Shown: positions 50,464-60,836 of the stretch, one piece after another
Numbering within the stretch: position 1 is the stretch's first letter
How the letters are laid out: the number at the start of each line of letters is the position of its first letter
Assembly: GCA_028818225.1 (NCBI GenBank)
Contig: JAPPOG010000008.1
Location: 1-64,000 of the forward strand
Direction of reading: 5' to 3'
Source of the DNA: Gammaproteobacteria bacterium
Lineage (GTDB): Bacteria > Pseudomonadota > Gammaproteobacteria > Pseudomonadales > Pseudohongiellaceae
Length of the DNA stretch: 64,000 bases
Notes under the pieces: generated by a model
Seen by the model: only the letters and a program-made list of their open reading frames with translations
Database searches by the model: none
What the model was told of the DNA's origin: nothing
Translations under genes and position numbers: made by a program

Positions 50464-51612
50464 TCAGGCATCTATGGTATTGGCAATTGCCGCAGCAGCT
50501 TTAAGCGACGCCCCTCCGCGTAAAGACTTATGGATATCGTCGAAGATAGTCAGTGCTCTATCAAAAGTTGCAGGATTCTTAATAAAACTATCGATCTCTC
50601 TGCGCAAATTTTTAGCCGAGACTTCATTTTGCAAATATTCAGGTATGAGTTTTTCTCCTGCCAACAGATTTGGTAGCCCAACATAAGGTACTTGCAAGAT
50701 ACGTGAGCCGATAGCATAAGTAATCGGAGCAAGTTTGTAACAGATAATCATCGGCCGGCGTAGCAGCAATCCTTCAAGTGTTGCAGTCCCGGAAGCCATG
50801 ATGACCAGATCCGCTACGCTCATCGCCTTGTGGGAATTATCGAGCAACTTAAATTGCCCGCTTTCGAAAATATTGGCAGCACGCAAATGGCTACTGATCT
50901 GCGTCTTTGCCTCAATACCGCTGTAAGGAATAACAAAGTTAAGCTGGGGGTGTCGACGGAGCGCGCTAATGGATGCCTCGAGGAAGGTTGGAGTCAGGCG
51001 TTTGATTTCACCCGCTCTACTGCCTGGCATAAGAACGATCACGAGACCTTCTTTGGCGATTCCAAATTCTTCTCGCAATGGAATTTTATGATCTTCAAAA
51101 CTGATTTCATCAGCCAATGGATGGCCCACACAAGCAACGGGGATACCATGTTGCTTGTAGATCGCGGTTTCAAAAGGAAATAGCGTAAGCATCAAATCTA
51201 TACAGGCTTTTATCTTATGGATACGGCTCTGGTGATAGGCCCACACACTGGGACTCACATAATGAATAGTTTTAACTCCCAGTTGGTGAAGATTAGCAGC
51301 CAGGCGAAGGTTAAAAGCGGGAGAGTCTATGCCAATAAAGGCAACTGGCTTGTCAGCCATAAATCGCTGCACTAGTCGCTTTTTCAAATTGAGCAATTCT
51401 GGCAAACGGCCCAGCGGCTCAACGAATCCCATGACCGACAAGCGGTCCATGGGTGTTAGCGATTCACAGCCGAGGGCTTCCATTGCCGGACCACCCACGC
51501 CCACAAATTCACAATCAGGATATTTCGTACGAAGCGCTGAAATAAGCGATGCACCAAGAATGTCGCCTGATTTTTCTCCTGCTACGATTCCAAAGCGTAT
51601 CGGCTTAGTCAT
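50464..51612 (-). CDS. lpxB: lipid-A-disaccharide synthase
   Basis: LpxB joins UDP-2,3-diacylglucosamine and lipid X into the lipid A disaccharide at the inner membrane. The 382-residue GT19 protein has the N-terminus [20 protein letters not shown], the middle [19 protein letters not shown] and the nucleotide-binding [17 protein letters not shown], then [19 protein letters not shown]. Between lpxA (28 bp) and rnhB. Confidence 0.96.
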   Translation of the reverse strand: MTKPIRFGIVAGEKSGDILGASLISALRTKYPDCEFVGVGGPAMEALGCESLTPMDRLSVMGFVEPLGRLPELLNLKKRLVQRFMADKPVAFIGIDSPAFNLRLAANLHQLGVKTIHYVSPSVWAYHQSRIHKIKACIDLMLTLFPFETAIYKQHGIPVACVGHPLADEISFEDHKIPLREEFGIAKEGLVIVLMPGSRAGEIKRLTPTFLEASISALRRHPQLNFVIPYSGIEAKTQISSHLRAANIFESGQFKLLDNSHKAMSVADLVIMASGTATLEGLLLRRPMIICYKLAPITYAIGSRILQVPYVGLPNLLAGEKLIPEYLQNEVSAKNLRREIDSFIKNPATFDRALTIFDDIHKSLRGGASLKAAAAIANTIDA

Positions 51613-51640
51613 TCCTGGCTTATTGAAGAAGACTGGGAGT

Positions 51641-52423
51641 CTACCGGTGTATTCCTTTTTCTGAAGACTCCAGTGAATCGATTAGAATTTGCAGTGTCCC
51701 GCATCCTTCCCGCATTGCCTTGAGCTGATCAATAGCTTCCTGCAAACTGTAGTTTCTTTTGTAAATAACCTTAAAGGCTTCGCGCAAATCACCTATGGTT
51801 TCTTTGTCAAAACCACGTCTTTCAAGCCCGATAGTATTAATACTTCGCACTGTTGCTGGACGCCCACTAACTATCATGAATGCCGGAATATCGTTAGTAA
51901 TGTGAGTCATTCCACCAACCATGGCGTGGGCGCCAACTTTAAGAAACTGATTGACGCCGGCATAACCACCGAGTATTGCCCAATCGCCAACCTGCACATG
52001 ACCCGAAATACCAACATTGTTAGCAAATACTGTGTTATCGCCAACGATACAATCATGGGCGATGTGCACATAGGGCATTTGCAAATTATTATTACCAATT
52101 TTGGTAAGGCCCCCGCCTGCCCCGGTTCCACGATGCGCAGTTACTCCTTCACGAAAAACGTTGTTATCGCCAATTTCTAACCAGGTTTCTTCTCCTTCAT
52201 ACTTTCTATCTGAAGGGTCTTCGCCGATGGAACAAAATTGAAAGACACGGTTGCCCTCACCCAATTTGGTGTTGGCTCGAATGACGATATGGGAATCCAG
52301 TATTGTTCCTGCACCAATTGCAACGTTTTCTCCAATTACACACCAGGGACCAATGCGCACATCCTCCGCTATTTTCGCCGACGGGTGAATCCGCGAAGAT
52401 GGATCAATTAATTCAGTCGACAT
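51641..52423 (-). CDS. lpxA: UDP-N-acetylglucosamine acyltransferase
   Basis: LpxA adds the first 3-hydroxyacyl chain to UDP-GlcNAc in lipid A synthesis. The 260-residue protein has left-handed beta-helix hexapeptide repeats from the start ([20 protein letters not shown]), the catalytic His in [20 protein letters not shown] and the C-terminal helical domain ([19 protein letters not shown]). I chose the ATG at 52423, which has GAGAG upstream and overlaps the fabZ end by 11 bp; an in-frame GTG six codons earlier is less likely. Confidence 0.96.
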   Translation of the reverse strand: MSTELIDPSSRIHPSAKIAEDVRIGPWCVIGENVAIGAGTILDSHIVIRANTKLGEGNRVFQFCSIGEDPSDRKYEGEETWLEIGDNNVFREGVTAHRGTGAGGGLTKIGNNNLQMPYVHIAHDCIVGDNTVFANNVGISGHVQVGDWAILGGYAGVNQFLKVGAHAMVGGMTHITNDIPAFMIVSGRPATVRSINTIGLERRGFDKETIGDLREAFKVIYKRNYSLQEAIDQLKAMREGCGTLQILIDSLESSEKGIHR

Positions 52424-52874
52424 CAACTTTTCTCTCGGCACACAATATATTCATCGATCCAACCAATTCATCTCCGACCGAGGCTTCAGCCGAAAATCGA
52501 TAGACGCCACGGCGATTGGTAATAATTGTCGCCTTTAACATCAGCTGGTCTCCCGGGATTACCGGTCTGCGCAGACGTACTTCATCAGCACCGACAAAAT
52601 AATACAGATAACCATCTTTTGGTTTTTTCTCCTGGCTCTTGAACCCCAGGACACCAGCTACCTGTGCCAGGGCTTCGATGATCAGCACACCGGGCATAAT
52701 TGGCTGACCGGGAAAATGACCTACAAAGAATGGTTCATTGATGGTGATGTTTTTATAGCCGACGATGGATTTCCCCGGATCCATTTCCACAATTCGATCC
52801 ACCAACAAAAACGGATACCGTTGCGGCAGATAGTCTTTTATTTCTTCAACATCCATTAACATAATTTGACTCAA
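52413..52874 (-). CDS. fabZ: 3-hydroxyacyl-ACP dehydratase FabZ
   Basis: FabZ dehydrates 3-hydroxyacyl-ACPs in fatty-acid elongation. The 153-residue hot-dog-fold protein has [20 protein letters not shown] and the catalytic His/Glu segment [20 protein letters not shown]. An ATG five or seven codons in (before the ...[12 protein letters not shown] start) could also be used. Between lpxD (40 bp) and lpxA (11-bp overlap). Confidence 0.96.
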   Translation of the reverse strand: MSQIMLMDVEEIKDYLPQRYPFLLVDRIVEMDPGKSIVGYKNITINEPFFVGHFPGQPIMPGVLIIEALAQVAGVLGFKSQEKKPKDGYLYYFVGADEVRLRRPVIPGDQLMLKATIITNRRGVYRFSAEASVGDELVGSMNILCAERKVDVD

Positions 52875-52914
52875 CTTATCTGTTTTTGGGTTTTGTGCCC
52901 AAGGAACAAGCTAG

Positions 52915-53946
52915 TTAGTTTTTATCGGTCGACTTTTCCAATTCCTTCAATCTTTTAGTAATGCTGTCTAATTGCTGAAAACGAATGTTACTGCGTTTCC
53001 ATTGAGAGGTTTTCATATGCCAGGTGCCTGACGAATAAGTACCTGGCTCAGTGATGGATTCACTGACCAGGGACATCGCACTCACCCGAACCTTGTCGGC
53101 AATACTTATATGCCCAACTGTTCCGGAAGCGCCGCCCAAAACACAATATTTGCCGATAGTTACACTTCCGGAAACACCCGCGCAACCGCAGATAACCGAA
53201 TGCTGTCCAATCGTCACGTTATGACCGATTTGCACCTGATTATCGATCTTGACCCCATCGCAAATAACAGTATCTTCAAGTGCGCCTCTGTCGATCGTGG
53301 TGCAAGCGCCAATTTCAACATCGTCACCGATTTTGACCGACCCCAATTGTCGAATTTTAACCGACTTCTCACCATCAAAAGCAAACCCGAACCCGTCAGC
53401 GCCAATAACAGCACCCGAATGAATAATGGCATTATTTCCAATCGCAACCCGGTGATAAAGTGAAACATTGCTGTGCAGATAGCAATTGCTCCCTAGCTTT
53501 GCCTTGTTGCCCAAATAGCAACCCGGCCCGATAACACAGTTTTCGCCAATTATCACACCTGCTTCTACAACTGCATTGGCTCCTATACTTACGGAGTCAG
53601 GCAAATCAACTGCATCATTTACATAGGCACTTGCGTGCACTCCAGACTCAGGCTCAGGGGAATCATCAAACAAAGCCGTTGCTTCAGCAAAGCTTACATA
53701 GGGTGATGAAGAGATCAGCACATTACTTACGAAGGCCTCGGCATGTTTCTCTTCTACTATCACTGCAGAGGCCTGGCATGCACCAAGCTGATCGATATAG
53801 GCGGGGTTACTAAGGAAACTTAACTGGCCGGAGCTAGCGCTTTTTAGGGTGCCTATGCCATTAATGACACATTGCCCGTCACCGACCAGTTTTAGATTTA
53901 GTAGAGAAGCTATCTCACCAAGGGTATAGCTCTTATTGTGTGCCAC
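52915..53946 (-). CDS. lpxD: UDP-3-O-acylglucosamine N-acyltransferase
   Basis: LpxD adds the second acyl chain to UDP-acyl-glucosamine. The 343-residue protein has an N-terminal uridine-binding domain (YTLGEIASLLNLKLVGDG), then a long left-handed beta-helix (VGANAVVEAGVIIGENCVIG-type repeats) with the catalytic His in VSLYHRVAIGNNAIIHSGAV and the DGFGFAFDGEK segment, and a short C-terminal coiled helix. Lies 32 bp after skp. Confidence 0.96.
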   Translation of the reverse strand: MAHNKSYTLGEIASLLNLKLVGDGQCVINGIGTLKSASSGQLSFLSNPAYIDQLGACQASAVIVEEKHAEAFVSNVLISSSPYVSFAEATALFDDSPEPESGVHASAYVNDAVDLPDSVSIGANAVVEAGVIIGENCVIGPGCYLGNKAKLGSNCYLHSNVSLYHRVAIGNNAIIHSGAVIGADGFGFAFDGEKSVKIRQLGSVKIGDDVEIGACTTIDRGALEDTVICDGVKIDNQVQIGHNVTIGQHSVICGCAGVSGSVTIGKYCVLGGASGTVGHISIADKVRVSAMSLVSESITEPGTYSSGTWHMKTSQWKRSNIRFQQLDSITKRLKELEKSTDKN

Positions 53947-53978
53947 CTGACACTATCCGAGAAAATGACAACCCGTAT

Positions 53979-54512
53979 TTATTCAGAAGCTCCGGATTGC
54001 GTGTTTTCATTTAACTTTGCTGTGACTCGGGCAGTAATATCTAGCACAGGTGCAAAATAAGGCGCCGAATCTACATTCAGGATTAAATCGAACCCTCCCT
54101 CAGCAACCACATCAGTAACTGCCTGTGCGAGTTCCTCTTGCATACTCTGCAAAAACTCCTGGTTCTTTTCTTGTAGTGCTTGTTGCACACGCTCTTGAAT
54201 AAGCTGCAACTGAACTTGCAAATCTTGTGCATTAGAATTCATACGGCGGATTTCATCTTCAGTCATTACCGCTTCATTCTGTTGATACTCTTCCTGCAAT
54301 GACTGCAGTTGCTCTGTCAATTCTGCGGCACGTGCTTCATCTAGAGCAAATTCTTGCTCAAGTTCTTGCTGCACAACCTGCGCAGCGTCTGAATTAAACA
54401 GTGCTTGTAACGCATTAAGCACACCAATCTTTGTATCCTGAGCATATGCGCCTTGAGCAAAAAGAATCATACTCAGGGGGAAAATTAAACTCTTTAAAGT
54501 TTTCACGTTCAT
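53979..54512 (-). CDS. skp: periplasmic chaperone Skp/OmpH
   Basis: A 177-residue secreted chaperone that keeps outer-membrane proteins soluble on the way to BamA. A signal peptide (LIFPLSMILFAQGAYAQ, cleaved after AYA) is followed by KIGVLNALQALFNSDAAQVV and long Gln/Glu-rich helices (about residues 35-130) that form the tentacles of Skp trimers. Start may be ATG 54512 or GTG 54506: GGAG is better spaced for the GTG. Follows bamA by 88 bp. Confidence 0.9.
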   Translation of the reverse strand: MNVKTLKSLIFPLSMILFAQGAYAQDTKIGVLNALQALFNSDAAQVVQQELEQEFALDEARAAELTEQLQSLQEEYQQNEAVMTEDEIRRMNSNAQDLQVQLQLIQERVQQALQEKNQEFLQSMQEELAQAVTDVVAEGGFDLILNVDSAPYFAPVLDITARVTAKLNENTQSGASE

Positions 54513-54600
54513 TCTCCAAATCAAACAAATATCGACCGTATCTTTATCCAGCCTTATTGCTCCAAACTTTAGTTTTTACTCTCTACTAAGTTAAGAAAGC

Positions 54601-57285
54601 CTAGAAACCAGTACCAACGGTGAAATCGAAAGTTTTCGTGTCATCTCCGTCTTTATCGCCAAAGGGCATTGCCGCATAAAAGGTCAGCGGCCCGAAGGGC
54701 GATAGATACGTAATACTTACTCCCGCAGCATAGCGCAATTCACCGACATCAAAATCCGTGCAGTTATTCAACAAAGTCTGCCGCTCAGTGCATGATGTTG
54801 AAAACACGTTTCCAGCATCGATAAAGAAAGCCGATCTCAATTGATTCCTGTTCGGCACGAACGGCATCGGGAACAACAGCTCCAGCGACGCTGTGGTCAG
54901 TATATTACCACCAAAACTGTCAAAATCTTCGTCCAGGAAGAAATTTTGTACTGCCAGCTGTACCTGTGGATTGCCGTTTGCATCGAGAATTAGCTCACCA
55001 TTTGCATCCACATAAGGCTCGGTCTGGTAAGCTGCATCAGGACTAATTAGAGCACTTCCATCAGGATTACGCAGAATATTGCCCTCTTCGTCTCTAGCCA
55101 GGGTAACACCCGACTGGGTCAGATAACGGGCTCCCGGAGTGCTGCGTGGTCCCAAGCTATTTTCTTCATAGCCCCGCAATTGGCCACCACCGCGAATGAG
55201 TCCACCAGCGAAGAAGTTATTAAAGAATGGAAGTTCTTCCGTATCGCCATAACCCATGCCTATTCCGATGTTTGTCCGCAAACCAATCACCCACTCCCTA
55301 TCCTGACTGATGGGCCAGAACAATTGATTGGAATAATTTAGACGAGCATATTGCAAATCACTTCCTGGTAGAGTCACTTCCAGGTTTACAGAATGTAGTG
55401 CACCATCATTGGCTAACTGACCACGGTTCAATGTGTTGCGAAACCAGTTTCCGGTAATCGTGTAGTTGTCGAAGGTATCTCCAAACTTATCTACAAAGCC
55501 CGGATCTGGATTAACCCGCAATTGCTGATCACTCAAATCAGACACATTACCCAACACAGCATCTCTTACCGGCGCATCGAATGGATTTGCATTTAAAGGC
55601 TCAATAACATAGGAATTTATATTGTCAAACAGCTTCGGGCTCGACTCTATCTCTTGCACAGACCCGAACCCTGAACTCAATTCCGTGTGGGTAAAACCTA
55701 GATCGAAACCAAGAACCTGCACTTCACTCAAGGGATAACTAAAACTGAGAGAACCACCAAACGACGTTGTATTAAAACTGGATACGTTAAATGGCGAATC
55801 GATTTCCTGTGCAAACAGATTAAAACCCCGGCTCACTTGGTCTGGCGTATAATATGGATCCTGGTATTGAAAATTTAGTCCTTTAATAAAACGACTTCGG
55901 TTAACCCCAATACCTATCGTTTGACCAGTTCCGAGAAAATTTGCCGCTTGAAGGTTCGAACTGATAAAGAAGTCTCCGCCACCTCCAGTGCCGACCGAGA
56001 AACTAATTGCACCGAAGTTTTGTTCCACTACATCGTAGTTCACATCAATCTGATCTTCAGTGCCGGCAACTTCTTCTGTTTCCACCTCAACAGTTTCAAA
56101 ATAACCGAGACGTTCCAGGCGAACTTTCGACTGCTCTATTGCAATACTCGAAGCCGGCGCACTTTCCAGTTGCCGCATCTCACGACGCATAACGTCATCG
56201 GCTGTGGAGACATTCCCGGCGAAGTTTATTCGATTCACATAGGTACGACTGCCCGGGTCGATAAAGAAGGTGACTTCAACTGTATCGTCTTCCTCATTAA
56301 CCTCTGGCACACCGGTTGCCTCGGCAAAGGCATAACCAAGATTGCCGAGGAACTGCACCATAATTTCTTCAGTACCAGTAACCAGCGCTTGCGAATAAAT
56401 TTGCCCTGGACGAATAAATATCGCTGCTCGCAGAAGGTTTTCCGCATCCACCAGGTCACCAGCCAAATCCACTTCGGAGACCGTGTACTGTCGACCTTCA
56501 TTTATGTTTACGGTTATATAAACTTCTTCTCTGTTCGGCGTAATCGATATGGGAAAGGAATCAATGCTGAATTCGACAAACCCGTTATCAAGATAAAAAG
56601 ATTCCAGTCGCTCCAGATCGCCACCGAATTGCTCTCGGGAATAGCGATCCCGACGACTTAAAAACATATACCAGGGCTTGGTGCCCAACTCGAAGAGACC
56701 CAACAATTCTTCTTCTTCAAATGTTTCGTTGCCGACAATATTGATATGTCGGATACGTGACTCTTCACCTTCATTAATATCCAGGCTAATGGCAACTCGA
56801 TTGCGCGGCAGATCTTCAACATCAATTTCAACCGAGGCGCCATACCGACCACGAGAGGAATAGACTTCCTGTATGCCCTGCTGGATTGCTTCCAGTGCCG
56901 CGCGAGTAAAGATTTGCCCCTCTGCGATTTCTGCCTGCGCCATATTGTCGAGAATTTGCTCTGTCTCCAGAACACTATTCCCTTCGATGGTAATTTCAGC
57001 TACAGAAGGCCTTTCCAGCACCGTGATAACCAGGATATTGCCTTCACGCGAAACTTCTATCTCATCGAAATATTCTGATTGGACGAGCTCGCGAATTATT
57101 TGTGCCGGGGTTGTTGGGTCAACTTCATCACCAATACCTACCGGCAATAAATTATAGATAATGCCCGGAGAAATTCGCTGATAACCATCGACGATAATGT
57201 CGGCTATAACAAAGTTCTGATTTTGTGCATTGGCGGAACTGGAAAATCCAAATACCACCAGCAAACAAAAAACCAATTTTTTCAT
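54601..57285 (-). CDS. bamA: outer-membrane assembly factor BamA
   Basis: BamA inserts beta-barrel proteins in the outer membrane. The 894-residue protein has a signal peptide (cleaved after ANA), five POTRA domains (about residues 25-420; IADIIVDGYQRISPGIIYNL opens POTRA1) and a C-terminal 16-strand barrel ending in FTVGTGF. The loop-6 motif normally VRGF is LRGY here (GGGQLRGYEENSLGP, near residue 700). It is longer than E. coli BamA (810): just after loop 6's motif a polar stretch (about residues 720-760, DANGELILDANGNPQVQ) is inserted, likely extracellular. Confidence 0.95.
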   Translation of the reverse strand: MKKLVFCLLVVFGFSSSANAQNQNFVIADIIVDGYQRISPGIIYNLLPVGIGDEVDPTTPAQIIRELVQSEYFDEIEVSREGNILVITVLERPSVAEITIEGNSVLETEQILDNMAQAEIAEGQIFTRAALEAIQQGIQEVYSSRGRYGASVEIDVEDLPRNRVAISLDINEGEESRIRHINIVGNETFEEEELLGLFELGTKPWYMFLSRRDRYSREQFGGDLERLESFYLDNGFVEFSIDSFPISITPNREEVYITVNINEGRQYTVSEVDLAGDLVDAENLLRAAIFIRPGQIYSQALVTGTEEIMVQFLGNLGYAFAEATGVPEVNEEDDTVEVTFFIDPGSRTYVNRINFAGNVSTADDVMRREMRQLESAPASSIAIEQSKVRLERLGYFETVEVETEEVAGTEDQIDVNYDVVEQNFGAISFSVGTGGGGDFFISSNLQAANFLGTGQTIGIGVNRSRFIKGLNFQYQDPYYTPDQVSRGFNLFAQEIDSPFNVSSFNTTSFGGSLSFSYPLSEVQVLGFDLGFTHTELSSGFGSVQEIESSPKLFDNINSYVIEPLNANPFDAPVRDAVLGNVSDLSDQQLRVNPDPGFVDKFGDTFDNYTITGNWFRNTLNRGQLANDGALHSVNLEVTLPGSDLQYARLNYSNQLFWPISQDREWVIGLRTNIGIGMGYGDTEELPFFNNFFAGGLIRGGGQLRGYEENSLGPRSTPGARYLTQSGVTLARDEEGNILRNPDGSALISPDAAYQTEPYVDANGELILDANGNPQVQLAVQNFFLDEDFDSFGGNILTTASLELLFPMPFVPNRNQLRSAFFIDAGNVFSTSCTERQTLLNNCTDFDVGELRYAAGVSITYLSPFGPLTFYAAMPFGDKDGDDTKTFDFTVGTGF

Positions 57286-57342
57286 TTGTAATACTTACTC
57301 AAATACTTATGTTTGCTACTTGGCGGCAGGTCTTAGCATTGC

Positions 57343-58734
57343 TTACAGGAGACGACTGAAGTCATTGTATATCGCCAATACCATGATCCCGGAAATCATT
57401 AATAGTCCTAACTGCAATCCCCAGGCCTGAACGCGCTCTGGAACTGGCCGGCGAATTACTGCCTCGATCATGTAGTACAGCAAATGGCCCCCGTCTAATA
57501 CTGGTATTGGAAGCAAATTAAGTACACCTAAAGAAATACTTAAAAGCGCCAGGAATCCCAGATAAACATCAAGGCCATAAGTTGCAGTTTCCCCAGCTAC
57601 TTGCGCAATCGTTATTGGACCATTGATATTCTTAACGGATATCAAGCCAATAATCATTTTTTTGACTGAATCAAGAACAAAAACCGACTTGTCCCAAGTC
57701 TCTTGCAAGGCCGGCTGAATTGCTGCGATCAGTCCGTAACGAATCTCTCGCTGCATCTCCGGTGGCAATATCTCAGACAAGCTTGTCTGCAGCACTTCAG
57801 CACCAATTCTTCCTGCTGTAGTACCGTCCTCCAGTCTTACCGGTTCCGGTCGCAGTTCGAGCCCGACCTCACTGTCCCCACGTTTGACCACAACATCTAA
57901 CTCGAGTTCCGGATTGGCCCTGATGACCTCGACCCAATGGGTCCAGCCACGAATACGTTCGCCGTTGGCACTGACGATTTCATCGCCTGATTGCAGTCCG
58001 CCCTGCTCTGCCGGACCTCCGGGGATTACTCCTGCAATGCGAGCAGGAATTTCAAATTGAATTATCCCCAGATTAGCAACCGGATTTGGCGCGGTTTCAT
58101 CTCCCATCCAGGCATTGATTGGAATTTGAATATCACGAATCGTGCTGGAATCGGCAGGGTCGATGGTAAGCACGATGTCACCGGTTTCCCCAAGACGACC
58201 CAGCATCTGCAACGTGACATGCTGCCAGATGATTGTTTCTTCCCCATCTACCGCAAGAATCTCATCACCCTCTTGCAGTCCGGCATACGCTGCCGGCGAC
58301 TCCGTGAGTACGCCCTGAACAACTGGCGCCACGCCACTTACGCCATAGGAAATATTAATTAGCCAATAAACGAAGATTGCCAAAAGGAAATTTGCGATAG
58401 GTCCCGCAGCGACAATGGCAAATCTTTGCCAGAGCGGTTTGTAGGCGAATGAAACACTGCGCTGGCTAATGGGCGTGCCGTTTTTATCGGAAACAGTAGT
58501 GTCTTCCTGCCCCAGCATTTTGACATAGCCTCCCAAGGGGATCGGCGCTATGACATATTCCACGCCATCTTTTCCAATCCATGATTTCGCCGCTTTGCCA
58601 AAGCCAATTGAAAATCTGAGCACCTTGACGCCACAGCGGCGCGCCACCCAAAAATGACCAAATTCATGAATAGTTACCAATATGCCCAGAGTAACGATCA
58701 GGGCGATGACGCTCACAATAATTTCTAAAATCAT
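57343..58734 (-). CDS. rseP: intramembrane zinc metalloprotease RseP
   Basis: RseP cleaves the anti-sigma factor RseA within the membrane, releasing sigma-E. The 463-residue protein has the zinc-binding HEFGH (residues 23-27) in the first transmembrane segment, two PDZ domains (about residues 115-200 and 210-300, with GLQEGDEILAVDGEE and GLQSGDEIVSANGER) and the second metal motif in LPIPVLDGGHLLYYMIEA. The ATG at 58734 aligns with known RseP; an in-frame TTG at 58764 would add ten residues. Between dxr and bamA. Confidence 0.96.
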   Translation of the reverse strand: MILEIIVSVIALIVTLGILVTIHEFGHFWVARRCGVKVLRFSIGFGKAAKSWIGKDGVEYVIAPIPLGGYVKMLGQEDTTVSDKNGTPISQRSVSFAYKPLWQRFAIVAAGPIANFLLAIFVYWLINISYGVSGVAPVVQGVLTESPAAYAGLQEGDEILAVDGEETIIWQHVTLQMLGRLGETGDIVLTIDPADSSTIRDIQIPINAWMGDETAPNPVANLGIIQFEIPARIAGVIPGGPAEQGGLQSGDEIVSANGERIRGWTHWVEVIRANPELELDVVVKRGDSEVGLELRPEPVRLEDGTTAGRIGAEVLQTSLSEILPPEMQREIRYGLIAAIQPALQETWDKSVFVLDSVKKMIIGLISVKNINGPITIAQVAGETATYGLDVYLGFLALLSISLGVLNLLPIPVLDGGHLLYYMIEAVIRRPVPERVQAWGLQLGLLMISGIMVLAIYNDFSRLL

Positions 58735-58776
58735 GGCTAGGACTGCAGAAAGGTCGATTGCCAACCTTTTTGATTG

Positions 58777-59970
58777 TTAAAATTCCTTTGAAATCAATTC
58801 GTTAGATAAGTTTCGTGTGTGCTTATCGGTGTCCTGAATAATAGCGAGACTTGCCGCTGCTTCACAAGGTATTTTCGACATAACTTCCTCAATTATTAGG
58901 GAAATTTCCGAAAATTTGATCCTATTCTCGAGGAATGCTGCCACCGCAATCTCGTTCGCTGCATTAAGTATCGTAGGCGCAGTACCGCCGCTGCTGGCTG
59001 CCTCTATACCCATGCGCAAACAGGGAAATCGCTCTAAATCGGGAGCATGAAAACTCAGATTCGCCAACTCGGCTAATTCCAGCGGCTTGGCTGCTGTGTC
59101 GATGCGCTGAGGATGGGCCAGACCATGGGCTATAGGTACGCGCATGTCGGGATTTGCCATTTGCGCCAGCACTGAACCATCGCGGTAATAAACCAATGAA
59201 TGAACAATACTCTGGGGATGAACCAGTACCTCAATTTGTTCGGCCGGCAAACCAAACAAATGACTGGCCTCTATTAATTCCAGACCCTTGTTCATCATTG
59301 TGGCCGAATCCACGGAAATTTTTCGCCCCATTTCCCAATTGGGATGATTACAGGCTTGTTCCGGGGTAATGCTTGCAAAGTCTGTCAAGGGAAGATGCAG
59401 AAATGGACCACCGGAAGCAGTAAGTACAATTTTGCTGACGTATTTAAGCTGCTCGCTACTAACACCATTTGACGCGGAGTTAGCAGGCAGACACTGGAAT
59501 ACCGCATTATGTTCACTATCAATAGGAATGATCTCTGCACCAGACCTGGCGGCACTTTCCATAAACAAATCACCAGACATGACCAGCGCTTCTTTATTGG
59601 CTAACAGCAGTCGTTTCCCATTAGTTACAGCGGCCAGGGAGGAAGCCAGGCCAGCAGCACCTACAATCGCTGCCATTACAATATCAACTCCGTCATTGCT
59701 GGCAATTTCATCTAACGCATCAATTCCGACTCGAAGCTCTGAGTCGCACTCCGCCTGCGCCAATTGTTTGGAAAATTGCTCCGCGAGGGATTCGTCAACC
59801 AGAACGGCTACTGCTGGATTGAATTCTTCGCACTGACTTAAAAGCAGGGATAAATTGCGGTAAGCGCTAAGCCCATAAATCTCGAAGTCGGATGAATGGC
59901 GGATTACATCCAGGGTGCTTTCACCGATTGAACCTGTGGATCCGAGAATTGAAACCTGCTTGGCCGACAC
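58777..59970 (-). CDS. dxr: 1-deoxy-D-xylulose 5-phosphate reductoisomerase
   Basis: Dxr (IspC) converts DXP to methylerythritol 4-phosphate, the committed step of the MEP pathway, with NADPH and a divalent metal. The 397-residue protein has the dinucleotide-binding loop ILGSTGSIGESTLDVI, NKEALVMSGDLFMESAARSG, the metal site IPIDSEHNAVFQCL and VHPQSIVHSLVYYRDGSVLA. Lies 13 bp after cdsA. Confidence 0.97.
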   Translation of the reverse strand: MSAKQVSILGSTGSIGESTLDVIRHSSDFEIYGLSAYRNLSLLLSQCEEFNPAVAVLVDESLAEQFSKQLAQAECDSELRVGIDALDEIASNDGVDIVMAAIVGAAGLASSLAAVTNGKRLLLANKEALVMSGDLFMESAARSGAEIIPIDSEHNAVFQCLPANSASNGVSSEQLKYVSKIVLTASGGPFLHLPLTDFASITPEQACNHPNWEMGRKISVDSATMMNKGLELIEASHLFGLPAEQIEVLVHPQSIVHSLVYYRDGSVLAQMANPDMRVPIAHGLAHPQRIDTAAKPLELAELANLSFHAPDLERFPCLRMGIEAASSGGTAPTILNAANEIAVAAFLENRIKFSEISLIIEEVMSKIPCEAAASLAIIQDTDKHTRNLSNELISKEF

Positions 59971-59983
59971 TGATTGCTTCCTT

Positions 59984-60835
59984 TTACTCGATTAGCAGAA
60001 AGGTGAGCGCGAAAATTGGAGTAACCGCCAAAAGTCCATCTACTCGATCCAGGATACCGCCGTGTCCTGGTAGCAACGCACCACTGTCTTTCAGGCTCTG
60101 GTTACGCTTGAGCATGCTTTCCAATAAATCCCCAATCACATCCAGGAATGTCACTCCCAGACTTAACAGCAGCAAAATTGCAATTTGCCCTGCACTTAAA
60201 GACCGCAGGTAGTTATGCAAGAACCAGGTACTTGCAAGTCCGACCAGCAAACAGGCCGCCAGACCTCCCCAAACACCTTCCCAGGTTTTATTAGGGCTTA
60301 AATCAGGCGCCAACTTGTTTTTACCAAAAGTCCTACCGACAAAATAGGCTCCAATATCGGCCGCGGCTACCAGAATAACCAGGGTTAAAACCAGATAACC
60401 AAGAGGTTCCATATACTTTAACTGGATTATACCAACCCAGGTTGGGATAAGAGTCAGCAATCCCATCAAGGCAATTTTGGACTTATCATTCCAAGAAGAA
60501 GCATTTCCCGGGTAACCTCTTAACATTAAGAATGCTAGAGCCCAAAAAAGCACTCCTAGCCCAAGAATTATAGAAACACGAAAACCATTGATATCCTCCG
60601 CCGACGGAGAAATGCCAAGAAAAAAGTAGAGAGCCATAATCATTGAGGCTAGCGTAGCTAAATAACCAAGCTTCGAACCAGTTTGCGCTAGCCCGATAAA
60701 CGCACACCATTCCCAGCATGCCAGTAAGACTGCCACAGTAATGAAAAAGCTAAACCAGAATGATGAAAGCAAAACAGTGGCTGCAATAAGAGTTATCGCC
60801 AGAAATATTGCTGTAATAATGCGCTGCTTGAGCAC
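59984..60835 (-). CDS. cdsA: phosphatidate cytidylyltransferase
   Basis: CdsA makes CDP-diacylglycerol from phosphatidic acid at the inner membrane. The protein has about seven transmembrane helices, SPNKTWEGVWGGLAACLLVG in the middle and the C-terminal family signature SLKDSGALLPGHGGILDRVD. I chose the GTG at 60835 (283 residues), two bases after the uppS stop codon and just before the hydrophobic LKQRIITAIFLAITL; longer versions would start inside uppS. Confidence 0.93.
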   Translation of the reverse strand: MLKQRIITAIFLAITLIAATVLLSSFWFSFFITVAVLLACWEWCAFIGLAQTGSKLGYLATLASMIMALYFFLGISPSAEDINGFRVSIILGLGVLFWALAFLMLRGYPGNASSWNDKSKIALMGLLTLIPTWVGIIQLKYMEPLGYLVLTLVILVAAADIGAYFVGRTFGKNKLAPDLSPNKTWEGVWGGLAACLLVGLASTWFLHNYLRSLSAGQIAILLLLSLGVTFLDVIGDLLESMLKRNQSLKDSGALLPGHGGILDRVDGLLAVTPIFALTFLLIE

Positions 60836-60836
60836 C

